DNA from: an uncultured Gemmatimonadales bacterium
GTDB lineage: Bacteria > Gemmatimonadota > Gemmatimonadetes > Palauibacterales > Palauibacteraceae
NCBI GenBank assembly: GCA_947259585.1
Contig: CAMYMV010000005.1
Span: forward strand, 18,960 to 82,959
Direction of reading: 5' to 3'
Length of the DNA stretch: 64,000 nucleotides
Below the pieces are notes generated by a model, which made no database searches, had not been told where the DNA came from, and was given only the letters and a program-made list of their open reading frames with translations. Below are positions 26,518-34,878 of this stretch, piece after piece (the stretch's first letter is position 1; each line of letters starts with the position of its first letter). The position numbers and the translations under genes are program-made.

Positions 26518-28055
26518 CCGGGGTGTGGCGCCGGATCCGTCGGCCGGCCGCCGTTTTGGCCGGAGTGTGGATCGTCTTCGGCTCCTCCGCGTGGGAGCTT
26601 CCCGGCCGCCTGTTCGCCGATTCGCCCGAGGCTTCCGAGGTCACGCGGTCGGCTTCCGCACCTGTCCAGGAGTCCGGCCACGGCGAGGCCTCCGTCGATG
26701 AAGCGGGTGAAGCGGAAGACGGGCACGGACTGGAGATCTCGCACGTCTTCCTTATCCTGATCGCCATCCTTCTGGTCGGGAAGCTTTTTGGTGAAGCGGC
26801 CGAGCGGATCGGGCAGCCGGCCGTGCTGGGTGAGCTCCTCGCCGGTGTGATCCTCGGGGGCAGCCTGCTCGGCGTCATCCCGCCGAGCGACACGCAGATG
26901 GGCGAGGTCATCCATGTCTTCGCCGAGATCGGCGTCTCCATCCTCCTGTTCGAGATCGGCCTGGAGACCGATCTGAAGGAGATGTTCCGCGTCGGGAAGG
27001 AGGCGGCCGCGGTGGCGCTGGTGGGCGTCGTGCTCCCGTTCGGTCTCGGCTTCCTCTACTGGTACACCTCCAATCCGGCGATCGGGATTCACCCCGAGGG
27101 CATCGACTTCTGGGTCGTGGCGATCTTCGTGGGCGCCACCCTGACGGCGACCTCGGTGGGAATCACGGCGCGCGTGCTCTCCGATCTCGGGAAGATGCAC
27201 ACCGCCGAAGCCCGGATCATCATCGGAGCCGCGGTGATCGACGATGTGCTGGGCATCGTGATCCTGGCCGTCGTCGCCGGCCTGGCAGGTGGGGTGGCGG
27301 TCGGTGTGCTGGCGGTAGGCAAGATCTTCGCCTTTGCCGTCGGCTTTCTCGTGCTGGCCGTCGTCATCGGCAACCGGGCGGCTCCGTACCTGTTCAACAT
27401 CGTCGACCGGATGCGGGTGCGAGGCGTTCTCCTCGTCACGGCCGTCTGCTTCGCACTCCTCCTGGCGGCGCTGGCCGACCTCTCGGGCTCCGCGATGATC
27501 ATCGGCGCCTTCGCGGCCGGCATCATCCTCTCCTCCACCAACCAGTTCGATGCCGTGGTCGAGCGGATCGAGCCCGTGGCCGACGTCTTCACGCCGATAT
27601 TCTTCGTCGTCGTCGGGGCGCCCGTGAACGTGTGGCTCTTCGTTCCGGGGAGCGAGGATTTCAGCGCAGGGGTGCTGATGGTCGGGCTCATCCTCACGGT
27701 GATCGCCATCATCGGAAAGGTCCTCGCCGGCTTCGCCGTCAGGACGCCCGGCATCAACCGGGCCGCGATCGGTGTCGGCATGGTTCCCCGCGGCGAGGTG
27801 GGGCTGATCTTCGCCGCGATCGGTCTGCGGGAGGGGATCCTCTCGAACGCCGTTTACAGCGCCGTCCTCATCATGGTCATACTCTCGACCTTCCTGGTGC
27901 CGCCGATCCTCAAGCAGATGCTTCAGGCCGGCGGCGACGAATCCGGCGATCCGATGACGGGGGATGCAGGGCTGCCGGCACCGGCCGAGGCTATGGCCCT
28001 GACCACGCTCGATCCCGGCGACACGCACGTGGATCGAGACCCATCGAGTCGTTGA
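26514..28055 (+). CDS. Cation:proton antiporter, CPA2 family
   Basis: This 513-residue protein has a signal-peptide-like N-terminus, an acidic His-containing linker (residues about 45-75) and then twelve to thirteen membrane segments of the monovalent cation/proton antiporter-2 family. Family segments are QPAVLGELLAGVILG, FAEIGVSILLFEIGLETD, TLTATSVGITARVLSDLG, and AAVIDDVLGIVILAV with the paired Asp residues of the ion site; GMVPRGEVGLIFA is near the C-terminus. No TrkA-N or USP domain is attached. GTG at 26514 overlaps the previous stop. Confidence 0.88.
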   Translation: MTGVWRRIRRPAAVLAGVWIVFGSSAWELPGRLFADSPEASEVTRSASAPVQESGHGEASVDEAGEAEDGHGLEISHVFLILIAILLVGKLFGEAAERIGQPAVLGELLAGVILGGSLLGVIPPSDTQMGEVIHVFAEIGVSILLFEIGLETDLKEMFRVGKEAAAVALVGVVLPFGLGFLYWYTSNPAIGIHPEGIDFWVVAIFVGATLTATSVGITARVLSDLGKMHTAEARIIIGAAVIDDVLGIVILAVVAGLAGGVAVGVLAVGKIFAFAVGFLVLAVVIGNRAAPYLFNIVDRMRVRGVLLVTAVCFALLLAALADLSGSAMIIGAFAAGIILSSTNQFDAVVERIEPVADVFTPIFFVVVGAPVNVWLFVPGSEDFSAGVLMVGLILTVIAIIGKVLAGFAVRTPGINRAAIGVGMVPRGEVGLIFAAIGLREGILSNAVYSAVLIMVILSTFLVPPILKQMLQAGGDESGDPMTGDAGLPAPAEAMALTTLDPGDTHVDRDPSSR

Positions 28056-28106
28056 GCTCGCGCGCATCCACCGGGCCGCAGCAGGCCACGAGCGGCCCAC
28101 GGGAAG

Positions 28107-29039
28107 ATGCCTGAGACCCTCCTGATTGGCTCCCGCAAATCGGCGCTCGCCCGGGCGCAGGCCGAGTGGGTCTCGAGGCTGGTGAGCGCCGCATGGCCAG
28201 AGCTACAGGTGCGCAACATCTGGATGGACACCGAGGGGGACCGGAAGCGGGATGTTCCCCTTCCGGCGATCGGCGGCAAGGGCCTGTTCACGGCCGAGCT
28301 GGAAGCCGCGATCCTCGACGGCGCGATCGACATCGCCGTGCACTCCCTGAAGGACCTGCCCACCGATCTGCCTCCCGGCCTGGCTCTGCTCGCCGTACCG
28401 GAGCGGGAGGATCCGGCCGACGTTCTCGTCTCGGTGGAAGGACTCCGGCTTTCAGAGCTGAAGGAAGGGGCCCGCGTCGGGACTTCCTCGCTGCGCCGCC
28501 GAGCCATGTTGCTCAACGCCAGACCCGAATGCCGGCCGCTCGACGTGCGTGGCAACGTGGAGACGAGACTGGCCAAGCTGGAGCGCGATGAGTACGACGC
28601 GCTCCTCCTCGCCGCGGCCGGCCTGAAGCGCCTGGGCAGGCTCTCGCCCACGATGCGGGCCCTCGAGGCGCCGGGCTGGCTGCCCGCACCGGGCCAGGGA
28701 GCCCTGGGGCTCGAGGGGAGGGCGGATGACGAGCGCGTGCATGGCCTGCTGGATGCGATCGAGGATCAGCGTGCGCGTGCCGAGACGGACTGCGAGCGTT
28801 CGGTCTTGGCCTCCCTCGGCGGCGGATGTCAGGTTCCGATCGGCGCCCTGGCCGTGCGGAAGGGAGGAGACCTCACGGTGCACGCCGCGGTGCTGTCGGA
28901 GGACGGGAGCCAGGCGATTCGGGCCTCCACCAGAGGCCTCGTCGGCGATGCGGTCGGCCTCGGCCGGCTCGTGGCGGAGGAGCTACGGGCCCGTGGGGCG
29001 GATGAGCTGCTCGAGGGTGAGGCCGGAGCCGGCGCCTGA
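28107..29039 (+). CDS. hemC: Hydroxymethylbilane synthase (porphobilinogen deaminase)
   Basis: HemC polymerises four porphobilinogens into hydroxymethylbilane, an early tetrapyrrole step. The 310-residue product has LIGSRKSALARAQAEWV at residues 5-21, GGKGLFTAELEAAILDG at about 56, IAVHSLKDLPT at about 77, VGTSSLRRRA and RGNVETRLAKL, and the dipyrromethane-binding Cys in GGGCQVPIGA at about 240. It is 51 bp after the antiporter gene and near the respiratory cluster that consumes heme. Confidence 0.96.
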   Translation: MPETLLIGSRKSALARAQAEWVSRLVSAAWPELQVRNIWMDTEGDRKRDVPLPAIGGKGLFTAELEAAILDGAIDIAVHSLKDLPTDLPPGLALLAVPEREDPADVLVSVEGLRLSELKEGARVGTSSLRRRAMLLNARPECRPLDVRGNVETRLAKLERDEYDALLLAAAGLKRLGRLSPTMRALEAPGWLPAPGQGALGLEGRADDERVHGLLDAIEDQRARAETDCERSVLASLGGGCQVPIGALAVRKGGDLTVHAAVLSEDGSQAIRASTRGLVGDAVGLGRLVAEELRARGADELLEGEAGAGA

Positions 29040-29047
29040 TCTTCGGC

Positions 29048-29248
29048 TCAGGAATCCCTGTTCAGGAAGCGCTGCAGGTTCGCCAGGTAGTAGGTGAGCC
29101 CCGCCGCGGCGAGCGCGAACGCGGCCGCCAGCGCCACACTCAGGGCCTCGCCCGTTCTCGTGAAGATGATCCCCTGCCAGACCGCGAAGAGAGCGCAGAA
29201 GAGAATCGCCGTGACGATGAGCAGCTTGTGGAATCCGATGAGAGACAT
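29048..29248 (-). CDS. Small two-helix membrane protein
   Basis: A 66-residue product with two hydrophobic segments (LLIVTAILFCALFAVWQGIIF and ALAAAFALAAAGLTYYLANL, given in part), ending in LNRDS. An upstream in-frame ATG would add 13 residues, but MSLIGFHKLL gives a compact protein. Convergent with hemC (8 bp apart) and divergent from the next gene. No family recognised; similar small proteins are common beside oxidase clusters, which is a weak hint only. Confidence 0.6.
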   Translation of the reverse strand: MSLIGFHKLLIVTAILFCALFAVWQGIIFTRTGEALSVALAAAFALAAAGLTYYLANLQRFLNRDS

Positions 29249-29333
29249 GGTGCCTGAAAGATACGGGCCGTCCCTGGACGTGTACACGATGGCTCCGGTT
29301 GCGGGGCCGCCCAGCCCGGCTGAAGCTTGACGA

Positions 29334-29714
29334 ATGGCCTCCGTTCACGCTCCGCAGCGCGCTGCGAAGTTTCGACAGGCTGCGTTCGTATACCTTCACG
29401 TCGGGCTGCTCTACGAGGCGGCCGTCTGGGCGCTCTGGCAGGCCGGTCGGCTACCCGGCGCCCGCGGTCCGGGGTGGCTGTGGCTACTGATCGGCGCCGC
29501 GATCCTGGCCGTGGTCTTCTGGGGACTGTGGCGCTGGCAGAACGTCTGGTTCGCGCGGGCGATCTGGGCGTTGCACGCTCTCCGCCTGCCCGCCCTGATC
29601 AACGCCGCCTTTCTGCGCGAGCCCGGCGTTCTTCCGCCGGCCTTCTACGTCACGGCGCTGGTCGTCGTCCTCATCAACCTGTGGATGCTGGCGCGAGCAG
29701 CCTGGGACCTCTGA
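29334..29714 (+). CDS. Four-helix membrane protein of unknown function
   Basis: The 126-residue product is mostly hydrophobic, with four segments rich in Trp (WLWLLIGAAILAVVFWGLW and others) and a short basic N-terminus. I recognise no family. It is 10 bp upstream of the Mrp-like gene on the same strand and so may be the first gene of the transcription unit that leads to the ferredoxin. Confidence 0.6.
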   Translation: MASVHAPQRAAKFRQAAFVYLHVGLLYEAAVWALWQAGRLPGARGPGWLWLLIGAAILAVVFWGLWRWQNVWFARAIWALHALRLPALINAAFLREPGVLPPAFYVTALVVVLINLWMLARAAWDL

Positions 29715-29724
29715 TCGTACGAAC

Positions 29725-30606
29725 GTGAGGAAGATCCGCACCTACGCCGATCTCGAGGGCCGGGACCGCTCAGGTCTCGGCGAGCAGCTCGATCTCCAGA
29801 GCCACCGCGTGGACCGCCGCATGGAGTCGGTGAGGACGGTCCTCGGGGTGGCGAGCGGGAAGGGTGGAGTCGGCAAGAGCTTCGTCGCGGCGACTCTCGC
29901 CTCGGCGGCTGCTCGCGGCGGCCGCTCGGCGGGGCTTCTGGATGCCGACCTCAACGGCCCCACGGCCCCTGCGCTGCTCGGGCTCCCTCGCCGTTCGCTC
30001 TCCGTCACTGATGACGGGATCGTCCCCCCGGTCGATTCAGCCGGCTTGAAGGTGTTCTCCACGGACCTGCTGCTCGAGGAAGGAGAGCCGCTTCGCTGGC
30101 GGGGACCGGCCGCCGATGGCTCTCCGTGGCTCGGATCCCTGGAACGCGGGGCGTTCCGCGAGTTCCTCTCCGATGTAGTGTGGGGCGAGCTGGATGTGCT
30201 GGTCGTCGACCTCCCGCCGGGCGCCCAGCGGCTCGTGGAGCTGGGCGAGCTGGTTCCGCAACGCACCCGCGTTCTCGGAGTGACGATCCCGACGTCGGCC
30301 TCCGAAGCGGCGGTCGCGCGCTCCCTGCGGGTCGCCGCCGACAGCGGCCTGCCTGTCGTCGGCCTGGCGGAAAACATGTCGGGCTATACGTGTAGGGGGT
30401 GTGGCGTCGTCGGCCCGCTGCATCCGGGAGACGCGGGCGACACCCTGGCTCGCGAGCTGGATCTCCCGCTGCTCGCTCGCATCCCCTTCGACGCCGATGC
30501 CGCTGTCTGCGCCGAGCGGGGCGATATGAACGGGGTGCTGGCTTCCAGCGCCGGCCGGGAGATCGTCGCCCTGGCCGAGCAGTTGGGGTGGGACGGAGCG
30601 CCATGA
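29725..30606 (+). CDS. Mrp/ApbC-type P-loop ATPase
   Basis: This 293-residue ATPase belongs to the Mrp/ParA/MinD group that often carries iron-sulfur clusters to apoproteins. It has the deviant Walker A GVASGKGGVGKSF at about residue 41, LLDADLNGPTAPALLG at about 70, the Walker B-like VVDLPPG at about 162, and the cluster-binding pair CRGC at about 225 in ENMSGYTCRGCG. There is no N-terminal MIP18 domain; instead a 38-residue polar extension. GTG at 29725 is the start. The next gene overlaps its stop by four bases (ATGA), tying it to the PCP_red zinc-ribbon protein. Confidence 0.88.
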   Translation: MRKIRTYADLEGRDRSGLGEQLDLQSHRVDRRMESVRTVLGVASGKGGVGKSFVAATLASAAARGGRSAGLLDADLNGPTAPALLGLPRRSLSVTDDGIVPPVDSAGLKVFSTDLLLEEGEPLRWRGPAADGSPWLGSLERGAFREFLSDVVWGELDVLVVDLPPGAQRLVELGELVPQRTRVLGVTIPTSASEAAVARSLRVAADSGLPVVGLAENMSGYTCRGCGVVGPLHPGDAGDTLARELDLPLLARIPFDADAAVCAERGDMNGVLASSAGREIVALAEQLGWDGAP

Positions 30607-31118
30607 AGTTTCTCTGCATCGATTGCGACGAACAGATGGACTTCGGGGAGCGACAGCTCCCAGGCGACGGCACGCTGGCGGCCGTTTTTCGCTGCCCCGC
30701 ATGCGGCCGCGAGGTGGCGATGCTCACGAACCCGATGGAGACGCAGGTCGTGTCGTCACTCGGGATCAAGATCGGAGGACGGGAGGTTCCGGAGCAGCCG
30801 CTGGAGATGGTACGCGGCTCACTCGACGGGGGGCGCGACGGGGCCTTCGCGGATACGCCCGTGGATCCGGCAACGTCGTTGACCTCGCCAGCGACCTCAC
30901 AGGGGACTTCGCCCGGGACTTCGCCGGGCACTTCGCGCGGGACTTTGCCGGTAGAGTGGAGCGAGGCGGCCACGCGGCGCCTCGAAGCCGTTCCCTCCTT
31001 CGTTCGCGGAATGGTGAAGCGTATCTACACGGATTACGCGAAGGAGCACGGGATCCACGAGATCACTCCCGAAATCATGAACCGGGCGCGCACGGATCTG
31101 GGCCTGGAGGGGATGTAG
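30603..31118 (+). CDS. Zinc-ribbon protein with C-terminal PCP_red domain
   Basis: The 171-residue product has an N-terminal ribbon (CIDCDEQM at about residue 5 and CPACGRE at about 31), a Thr/Ser/Gly/Pro linker of repeated GTSP units, and a C-terminal module of about 50 residues (WSEAATRRLEAVPSFVRGMV, then an ITPEIM segment) matching the PCP_red domain first seen at the C-terminus of the light-independent protochlorophyllide reductase subunit BchB. There it helps bind the tetrapyrrole substrate. No photosynthesis genes are nearby. ATG at 30603 overlaps the Mrp stop. Role inferred only: a small adaptor for cluster or tetrapyrrole handling. Confidence 0.8.
   Translation: MKFLCIDCDEQMDFGERQLPGDGTLAAVFRCPACGREVAMLTNPMETQVVSSLGIKIGGREVPEQPLEMVRGSLDGGRDGAFADTPVDPATSLTSPATSQGTSPGTSPGTSRGTLPVEWSEAATRRLEAVPSFVRGMVKRIYTDYAKEHGIHEITPEIMNRARTDLGLEGM
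30903..30950 (+). repeat. 12-bp tandem repeat, four units, inside the PCP_red zinc-ribbon gene
   Basis: Units at 30903, 30915, 30927 and 30939 read GGGACTTCGCCC with one to three changes each and encode Gly-Thr-Ser-Pro/Arg and Gly-Thr-Leu-Pro. They make the flexible linker between the zinc ribbon and the PCP_red domain. The 12-bp period keeps the frame, so the linker length could vary among strains. Confidence 0.85.
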
Positions 31119-31120
31119 GC

Positions 31121-31375
31121 GTGGCCGAAGAGGAGATGCCGGAGGAGCGGCGGACGCTGAACGGCTATCTGGTTTGCATCGACCGGACGATCTGCGTGGG
31201 CTTCGAGGACTGCGTCACCGAGGGGCCCGGGGCGTTCCGACTCGACGACGAGGGGATCGCCACCTTCGACGCGCCGGAATCGGTAGAGGCGACGGATCTG
31301 CTTGCCGCCTGTGCCGCCTGCCCGGTCGACGCGATTCGGGTCCTCGACGGAGAGGGTCGCCAGATCGTTCCGTGA
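31121..31375 (+). CDS. Ferredoxin, 3Fe-4S type by its Cys spacing
   Basis: This 84-residue protein has a single-cluster ferredoxin core: TICVGFEDCVTEGPGAF at about residues 24-40 and CAACPVDAIRV at about 66-76. In 4Fe-4S ferredoxins the first motif is CxxCxxC; here the middle Cys is Phe (CVGFEDC), the pattern typical of 3Fe-4S ferredoxins. An extra Cys precedes the final CP, so ligand assignment is not certain. GTG at 31121 is 2 bp after the PCP_red zinc-ribbon stop. It could pass electrons to the radical SAM enzyme or another partner in the cluster; that is inference. Confidence 0.85.
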   Translation: MAEEEMPEERRTLNGYLVCIDRTICVGFEDCVTEGPGAFRLDDEGIATFDAPESVEATDLLAACAACPVDAIRVLDGEGRQIVP

Positions 31376-31382
31376 CACCCTT

Positions 31383-31411
31383 TTGACTTCGCTCCGGGTC
31401 GCCGCTATATA
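31383..31411 (+). promoter_or_regulatory. Strong sigma-70-type promoter before the USP/radical SAM/oxidase cluster
   Basis: TTGACT at 31383-31388 and TATATA at 31406-31411 are separated by exactly 17 bp. The match stands out in otherwise GC-rich sequence. About 70 bp of 5' leader follow before the TTG start at 31485. Confidence 0.75.
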
Positions 31412-31484
31412 ACGGCGATCTGTAAGCCGGGCAGGGGATCTCGGGGCAGAAGTTCCGCCGGAACCCACAGGACTGGAGCGGCGA

Positions 31485-33479
31485 TTGTATCGAGAGCTTC
31501 TCGTACCGGTCGACAACTCCCACCATTCGACGTGGGCGGTCGACCGGGCCCTCGAGCTTTGCAGTGCCTCCGAAGGCCACCTCACCGCGAACCACGTCTA
31601 CGCCGCCCGCCTGCACGACATCCGATTCCGCCAGCTGGAGACGGGTCTCCCGGCGCAGTTCCAGACGCCCGATGAGATCAAGCGCCAGCGCAAGATCCAC
31701 GACAAGCTTATCGAGAAAGGTCTTCAGCTGATCTCCGATAGCTTCTTGGATCAAGTGGGCTTACGGTGCGAAGAGGCTGGGGTGCCAATGACCCGCCAGC
31801 TCCTCGAAGGCATCAACTACGAGGAGATCATCCGGGAGGCGAACGAAGGCCTCGGCTGTCTCCCCAGCCTGATCGGCTTCGACCCGAACATCGCCGCCGG
31901 ATACGATGGTGGCGGGCGAGTGCGCAGCGATGTCAGCGTCGGCGAGAACGGCCGTCTCGTCGCCGAGGACGAGGAGCACGAGGAGAGGTTGGCGGGAAGC
32001 TCGGGCCGCGACTACGACCTTCTCGTCATGGGGGCGCACGGCATCGGCATCCAGCCGTTGTCCCAGATGGGCGGCGTCGCCTCCCGCGTCGCTCGCGGCG
32101 TCGAGAAGGACATGCTGCTGATCCGGGACGACCGCCCGCTGGCCGGCGGGCGATGGATGGTCTGCGTCGACGGATCGGCGTACTGCTACAAGGCCATGCG
32201 CCAGGTCCTTGAGATGGCGCGGGAGTTCGAGGCGAAGCTCTTCGTCTGTAGCGCCTTCGACGTCGAGTACCACCACGCCGTCTTCCACAACATCAAGGAT
32301 GTGCTCTCCGTCCAGGCGTCGCGGGTCTTCAAGTTCGAGGAGCAGGAAGAGCTCCACAACAACATCATCGACAAGGGCCTTCTCAAGCTCGCGCAGGCCA
32401 ACATCAAGCGGGCCGAGGCGATGGCCGAGGAGTACCCGGACGTCGAACTGGAGACGCAGATCCTGATCGGCAAGCCGTTCCAGGTCGTCATGCAGTGGGC
32501 CGAGGAGATCGATCCCACGCTGCTCGTCCTGGCCCGTCACGGCGCCCACCGGATCGAGGGCACGGCGATGGGAAGCCAGGCGGAGAACGTCCTGCGGCTC
32601 GCTCCCTGCAACGTCCTGCTGATCGGCACGACCGACGTCCGGCCGGAAGAGATCCCCTGGATCGAGGCGGATGGCGAGCAGGGGCTCGAGTGGGCGCCCG
32701 ACGCCGAGGTTCGAATCCTTCGCGTGCCCCCGTTCGCGCTCGGCATCGCGCGCAAGGCGGTCGAGGAGTACGTGCTGGAGCACGCCGAGTACACGCCACC
32801 CGGGACCCCTACGGTGACGAGCGCCTGGCTGGACCGTGCCATCCAGAAGCTCCTCCCCACCCACATGCAGCTCATCATGGGGATCGGCGACGCCGAGGAG
32901 TTCGCGCTCGCGGAGGTCAAGGCAGAGGAATCGATGAAGAGAACCGTCGTCGTGACGACCGACGACGACGAGTTCGCCGAGCCGATGGCGGTGGAGACGC
33001 GCTGCCCGGTGACCGGCCAGGTGAGCATGCGCCCGCGCACGGAGGCCGACCCGATCATCTGGACGCACGAAGCGTTCGAGCGTCTGGGGCTCGTCCCGCT
33101 TATCGCCCGGCCGCTGGCCAGGAACACCGTCGAGAGCTTCACTCGCGAGGCGGGCTTGTGGCGCGTCACGACTCGTGTCATGGACGAGAACAAGCAGGCG
33201 ATGATCGAGGCCGACGAGTTCGACATGGACACGATGCTCGTGATGTTCAACGAGCTGAAAGCGAAACAGGTGAAGGCTGAGGCGGCCGGCCTCGACGGAA
33301 TGAGCGAGGAGATGCGCCGCTTCATCGATGAGGCGAAGGCCTCCGGCGTCACGCGCTGTCCGATTCGGGATGTCGAGCGGGAGATGTCCGACTGTCCGGT
33401 GGACTTCAAGACGACCACCCCCGAGGAGGCGAAGCGCGCCATGGAGAGCTTCATGGCCGAGGAGGAAAACCGCCGTTGA
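31485..33479 (+). CDS. Double universal-stress protein with two PCP_red-like modules
   Basis: This 664-residue protein begins with a USP domain (ELLVPVDNSHHSTWAVDRAL, residues 4-23, through LLVMGAHGIGIQPLSQMGG near 180-198) and a second one (RWMVCVDGSAYCYKAM at about 223 to LLVLARHGAHRIEG near 346 and PCNVLLIG near 376). Two regions resembling PCP_red follow: one at about 402-450 (WAPDAEVRILRVPPFALG, then ARKAVEEY) and one at about 524-575 (WTHEAFERLGLVPLIARPLA, then VESFTREAG). Several Cys residues lie between and after (RCPVTGQ, RCPIRD, DCPVDF). The start is TTG at 31485. The radical SAM gene overlaps its stop. Binding of ATP and of a tetrapyrrole is a reasonable inference, not shown. Confidence 0.8.
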   Translation: MYRELLVPVDNSHHSTWAVDRALELCSASEGHLTANHVYAARLHDIRFRQLETGLPAQFQTPDEIKRQRKIHDKLIEKGLQLISDSFLDQVGLRCEEAGVPMTRQLLEGINYEEIIREANEGLGCLPSLIGFDPNIAAGYDGGGRVRSDVSVGENGRLVAEDEEHEERLAGSSGRDYDLLVMGAHGIGIQPLSQMGGVASRVARGVEKDMLLIRDDRPLAGGRWMVCVDGSAYCYKAMRQVLEMAREFEAKLFVCSAFDVEYHHAVFHNIKDVLSVQASRVFKFEEQEELHNNIIDKGLLKLAQANIKRAEAMAEEYPDVELETQILIGKPFQVVMQWAEEIDPTLLVLARHGAHRIEGTAMGSQAENVLRLAPCNVLLIGTTDVRPEEIPWIEADGEQGLEWAPDAEVRILRVPPFALGIARKAVEEYVLEHAEYTPPGTPTVTSAWLDRAIQKLLPTHMQLIMGIGDAEEFALAEVKAEESMKRTVVVTTDDDEFAEPMAVETRCPVTGQVSMRPRTEADPIIWTHEAFERLGLVPLIARPLARNTVESFTREAGLWRVTTRVMDENKQAMIEADEFDMDTMLVMFNELKAKQVKAEAAGLDGMSEEMRRFIDEAKASGVTRCPIRDVEREMSDCPVDFKTTTPEEAKRAMESFMAEEENRR

Positions 33480-34867
33480 GCGAGGCCCTCGGCGTCTCAC
33501 CGGCTCGTGCCTCCGCCGCGGCCCCCGCCGAGGACTGGGTCCCGCTCCCATCCGCCGAGACAAGCGAAGCCGCCGATTCTCCCGCCCGATCGCCCGAGGC
33601 GATTCCTCACGTCGTGGCGTGGAATCTCACCCGCCGCTGCAACCTCGCCTGCGCCCACTGCTATATCTCCGCCGGATCCTGGGAGAGCGATGAACGCGAG
33701 CTCTCGACGGAGGAGTGCCTGAGGATCGCCGACGAGATCCTCGAGCTCAGCCCCTCTCCGATGTTCGTTCTGTCCGGGGGAGAGCCGCTCGTCCGGGAGG
33801 ACCTCGAGACGATCTCCCGCCACGCCACCGATGGTGGCGCCACCGTGGTGATAGGCACGAACGGGATCGGCCTCACGGCCGAGCGGATCTTGTCACTCAA
33901 GGACGCCGGCGTGCGCGGGGTCGCCGTCAGCGTGGATTCGCTGAACCCGGAGTACCACGACCGCTTTCGGCACGGCCAGGCGGCCCTGGAGGAGACGCTG
34001 GCCGCCGTGGAGCGTCTGCGCCGAGCTCGGCTGGATTTCGTCGTCCAGATGACGCTGACGCGGGGCAACCGCGACGAGGTCGGGAGCCTCGCCGCCTGGG
34101 CCGCCTCGGCCGGAGCCGTGTGCTTCAATCTCTACTTTCTGGTTTCGACGGGCCGCGGCGAGCGGATGCGCGGCCTCGAACCTCGTGAGAACGAAGAGGT
34201 GCTGGCTGAGCTGGCCGATCTCCAGAAGGAGTACCGGGGGGTCATGATGGTGCGCTCGAAGTGCCAGCCTCAGATCATGCGCCATGTGTTCGAGGCGGAT
34301 CCCGAGTCGCCGCTCCTCAACTACGCCACCCGCTGCCCGTGCGGGGTCCAGTACTGCCGCATAACCCCGGAAGGGAAGGTGACCCCCTGCCCATACATGC
34401 CGGTCGTCGCCGGCGATCTGCGCCGTGATGCCTTCGCGGACGTGTGGCGGGCCTCGCCGGTGTTCGGAGCGATTCGCGCCGGTGACTTGAAGGGGAAGTG
34501 CGGACGCTGCGAGTACCGGCTGATCTGCGGGGGCTGTCGGGCGCGCGCCTTCGCGGAGAGCGGCGAGTACATGGGGTCCGATGAGTCTTGTGCCTACGAG
34601 CCGACCGGCGAACTCGAGCCGGTCCTGCCTCGCGCCGTGTCGTACGGGGGAGCGGCCGCCCCCGAGCTCCAGTGGAGTCCGGAGGCCGAGGCGCGGCTGA
34701 AGCGGGTGCCGTCCTTCGTGCGCGGCGTGGTCGCGAAGCGGCTGGAGGATTTCGCGCGGCGCTCGGGGGAGCCGGTCGTGACGCCCGAGCTCATGGAGCG
34801 GGTCCGCAAAGAGATGCCGGTGGATTTCTCCAAGCGCGTGCCGTTCTTTCTGAGGGGCGAGCGCTGA
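33476..34867 (+). CDS. Radical SAM/SPASM-like protein with C-terminal PCP_red domain
   Basis: This 463-residue radical SAM enzyme has the cluster motif RCNLACAHCY (Cys55, Cys59, Cys62), LSGGEPLVRED at about 98 and a Cys-rich C-terminal part: CPCGVQYCRITPEGKVTPCP at about 284-303 and GKCGRCEYRLICGGCRAR at about 341-358. This arrangement resembles the heme-pathway radical SAM group (AhbC, AhbD, NirJ). A PCP_red module closes the protein (WSPEAEARLKRVPSFVRGVV at about 399, then VVTPELMERV). The start is TTG at 33476, overlapping the USP stop. Its likely target is a tetrapyrrole or a protein of the adjacent oxidase; the substrate is unknown. Confidence 0.88.
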   Translation: MSEALGVSPARASAAAPAEDWVPLPSAETSEAADSPARSPEAIPHVVAWNLTRRCNLACAHCYISAGSWESDERELSTEECLRIADEILELSPSPMFVLSGGEPLVREDLETISRHATDGGATVVIGTNGIGLTAERILSLKDAGVRGVAVSVDSLNPEYHDRFRHGQAALEETLAAVERLRRARLDFVVQMTLTRGNRDEVGSLAAWAASAGAVCFNLYFLVSTGRGERMRGLEPRENEEVLAELADLQKEYRGVMMVRSKCQPQIMRHVFEADPESPLLNYATRCPCGVQYCRITPEGKVTPCPYMPVVAGDLRRDAFADVWRASPVFGAIRAGDLKGKCGRCEYRLICGGCRARAFAESGEYMGSDESCAYEPTGELEPVLPRAVSYGGAAAPELQWSPEAEARLKRVPSFVRGVVAKRLEDFARRSGEPVVTPELMERVRKEMPVDFSKRVPFFLRGER

Positions 34868-34878
34868 GTCCCCGCGGC

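Noticed and set aside
30603..34867. Chlorophyll synthesis genes, suggested by PCP_red domains
   Set aside because: No BchN, BchB catalytic part, BchL or other pigment genes are present; only the small C-terminal module recurs.
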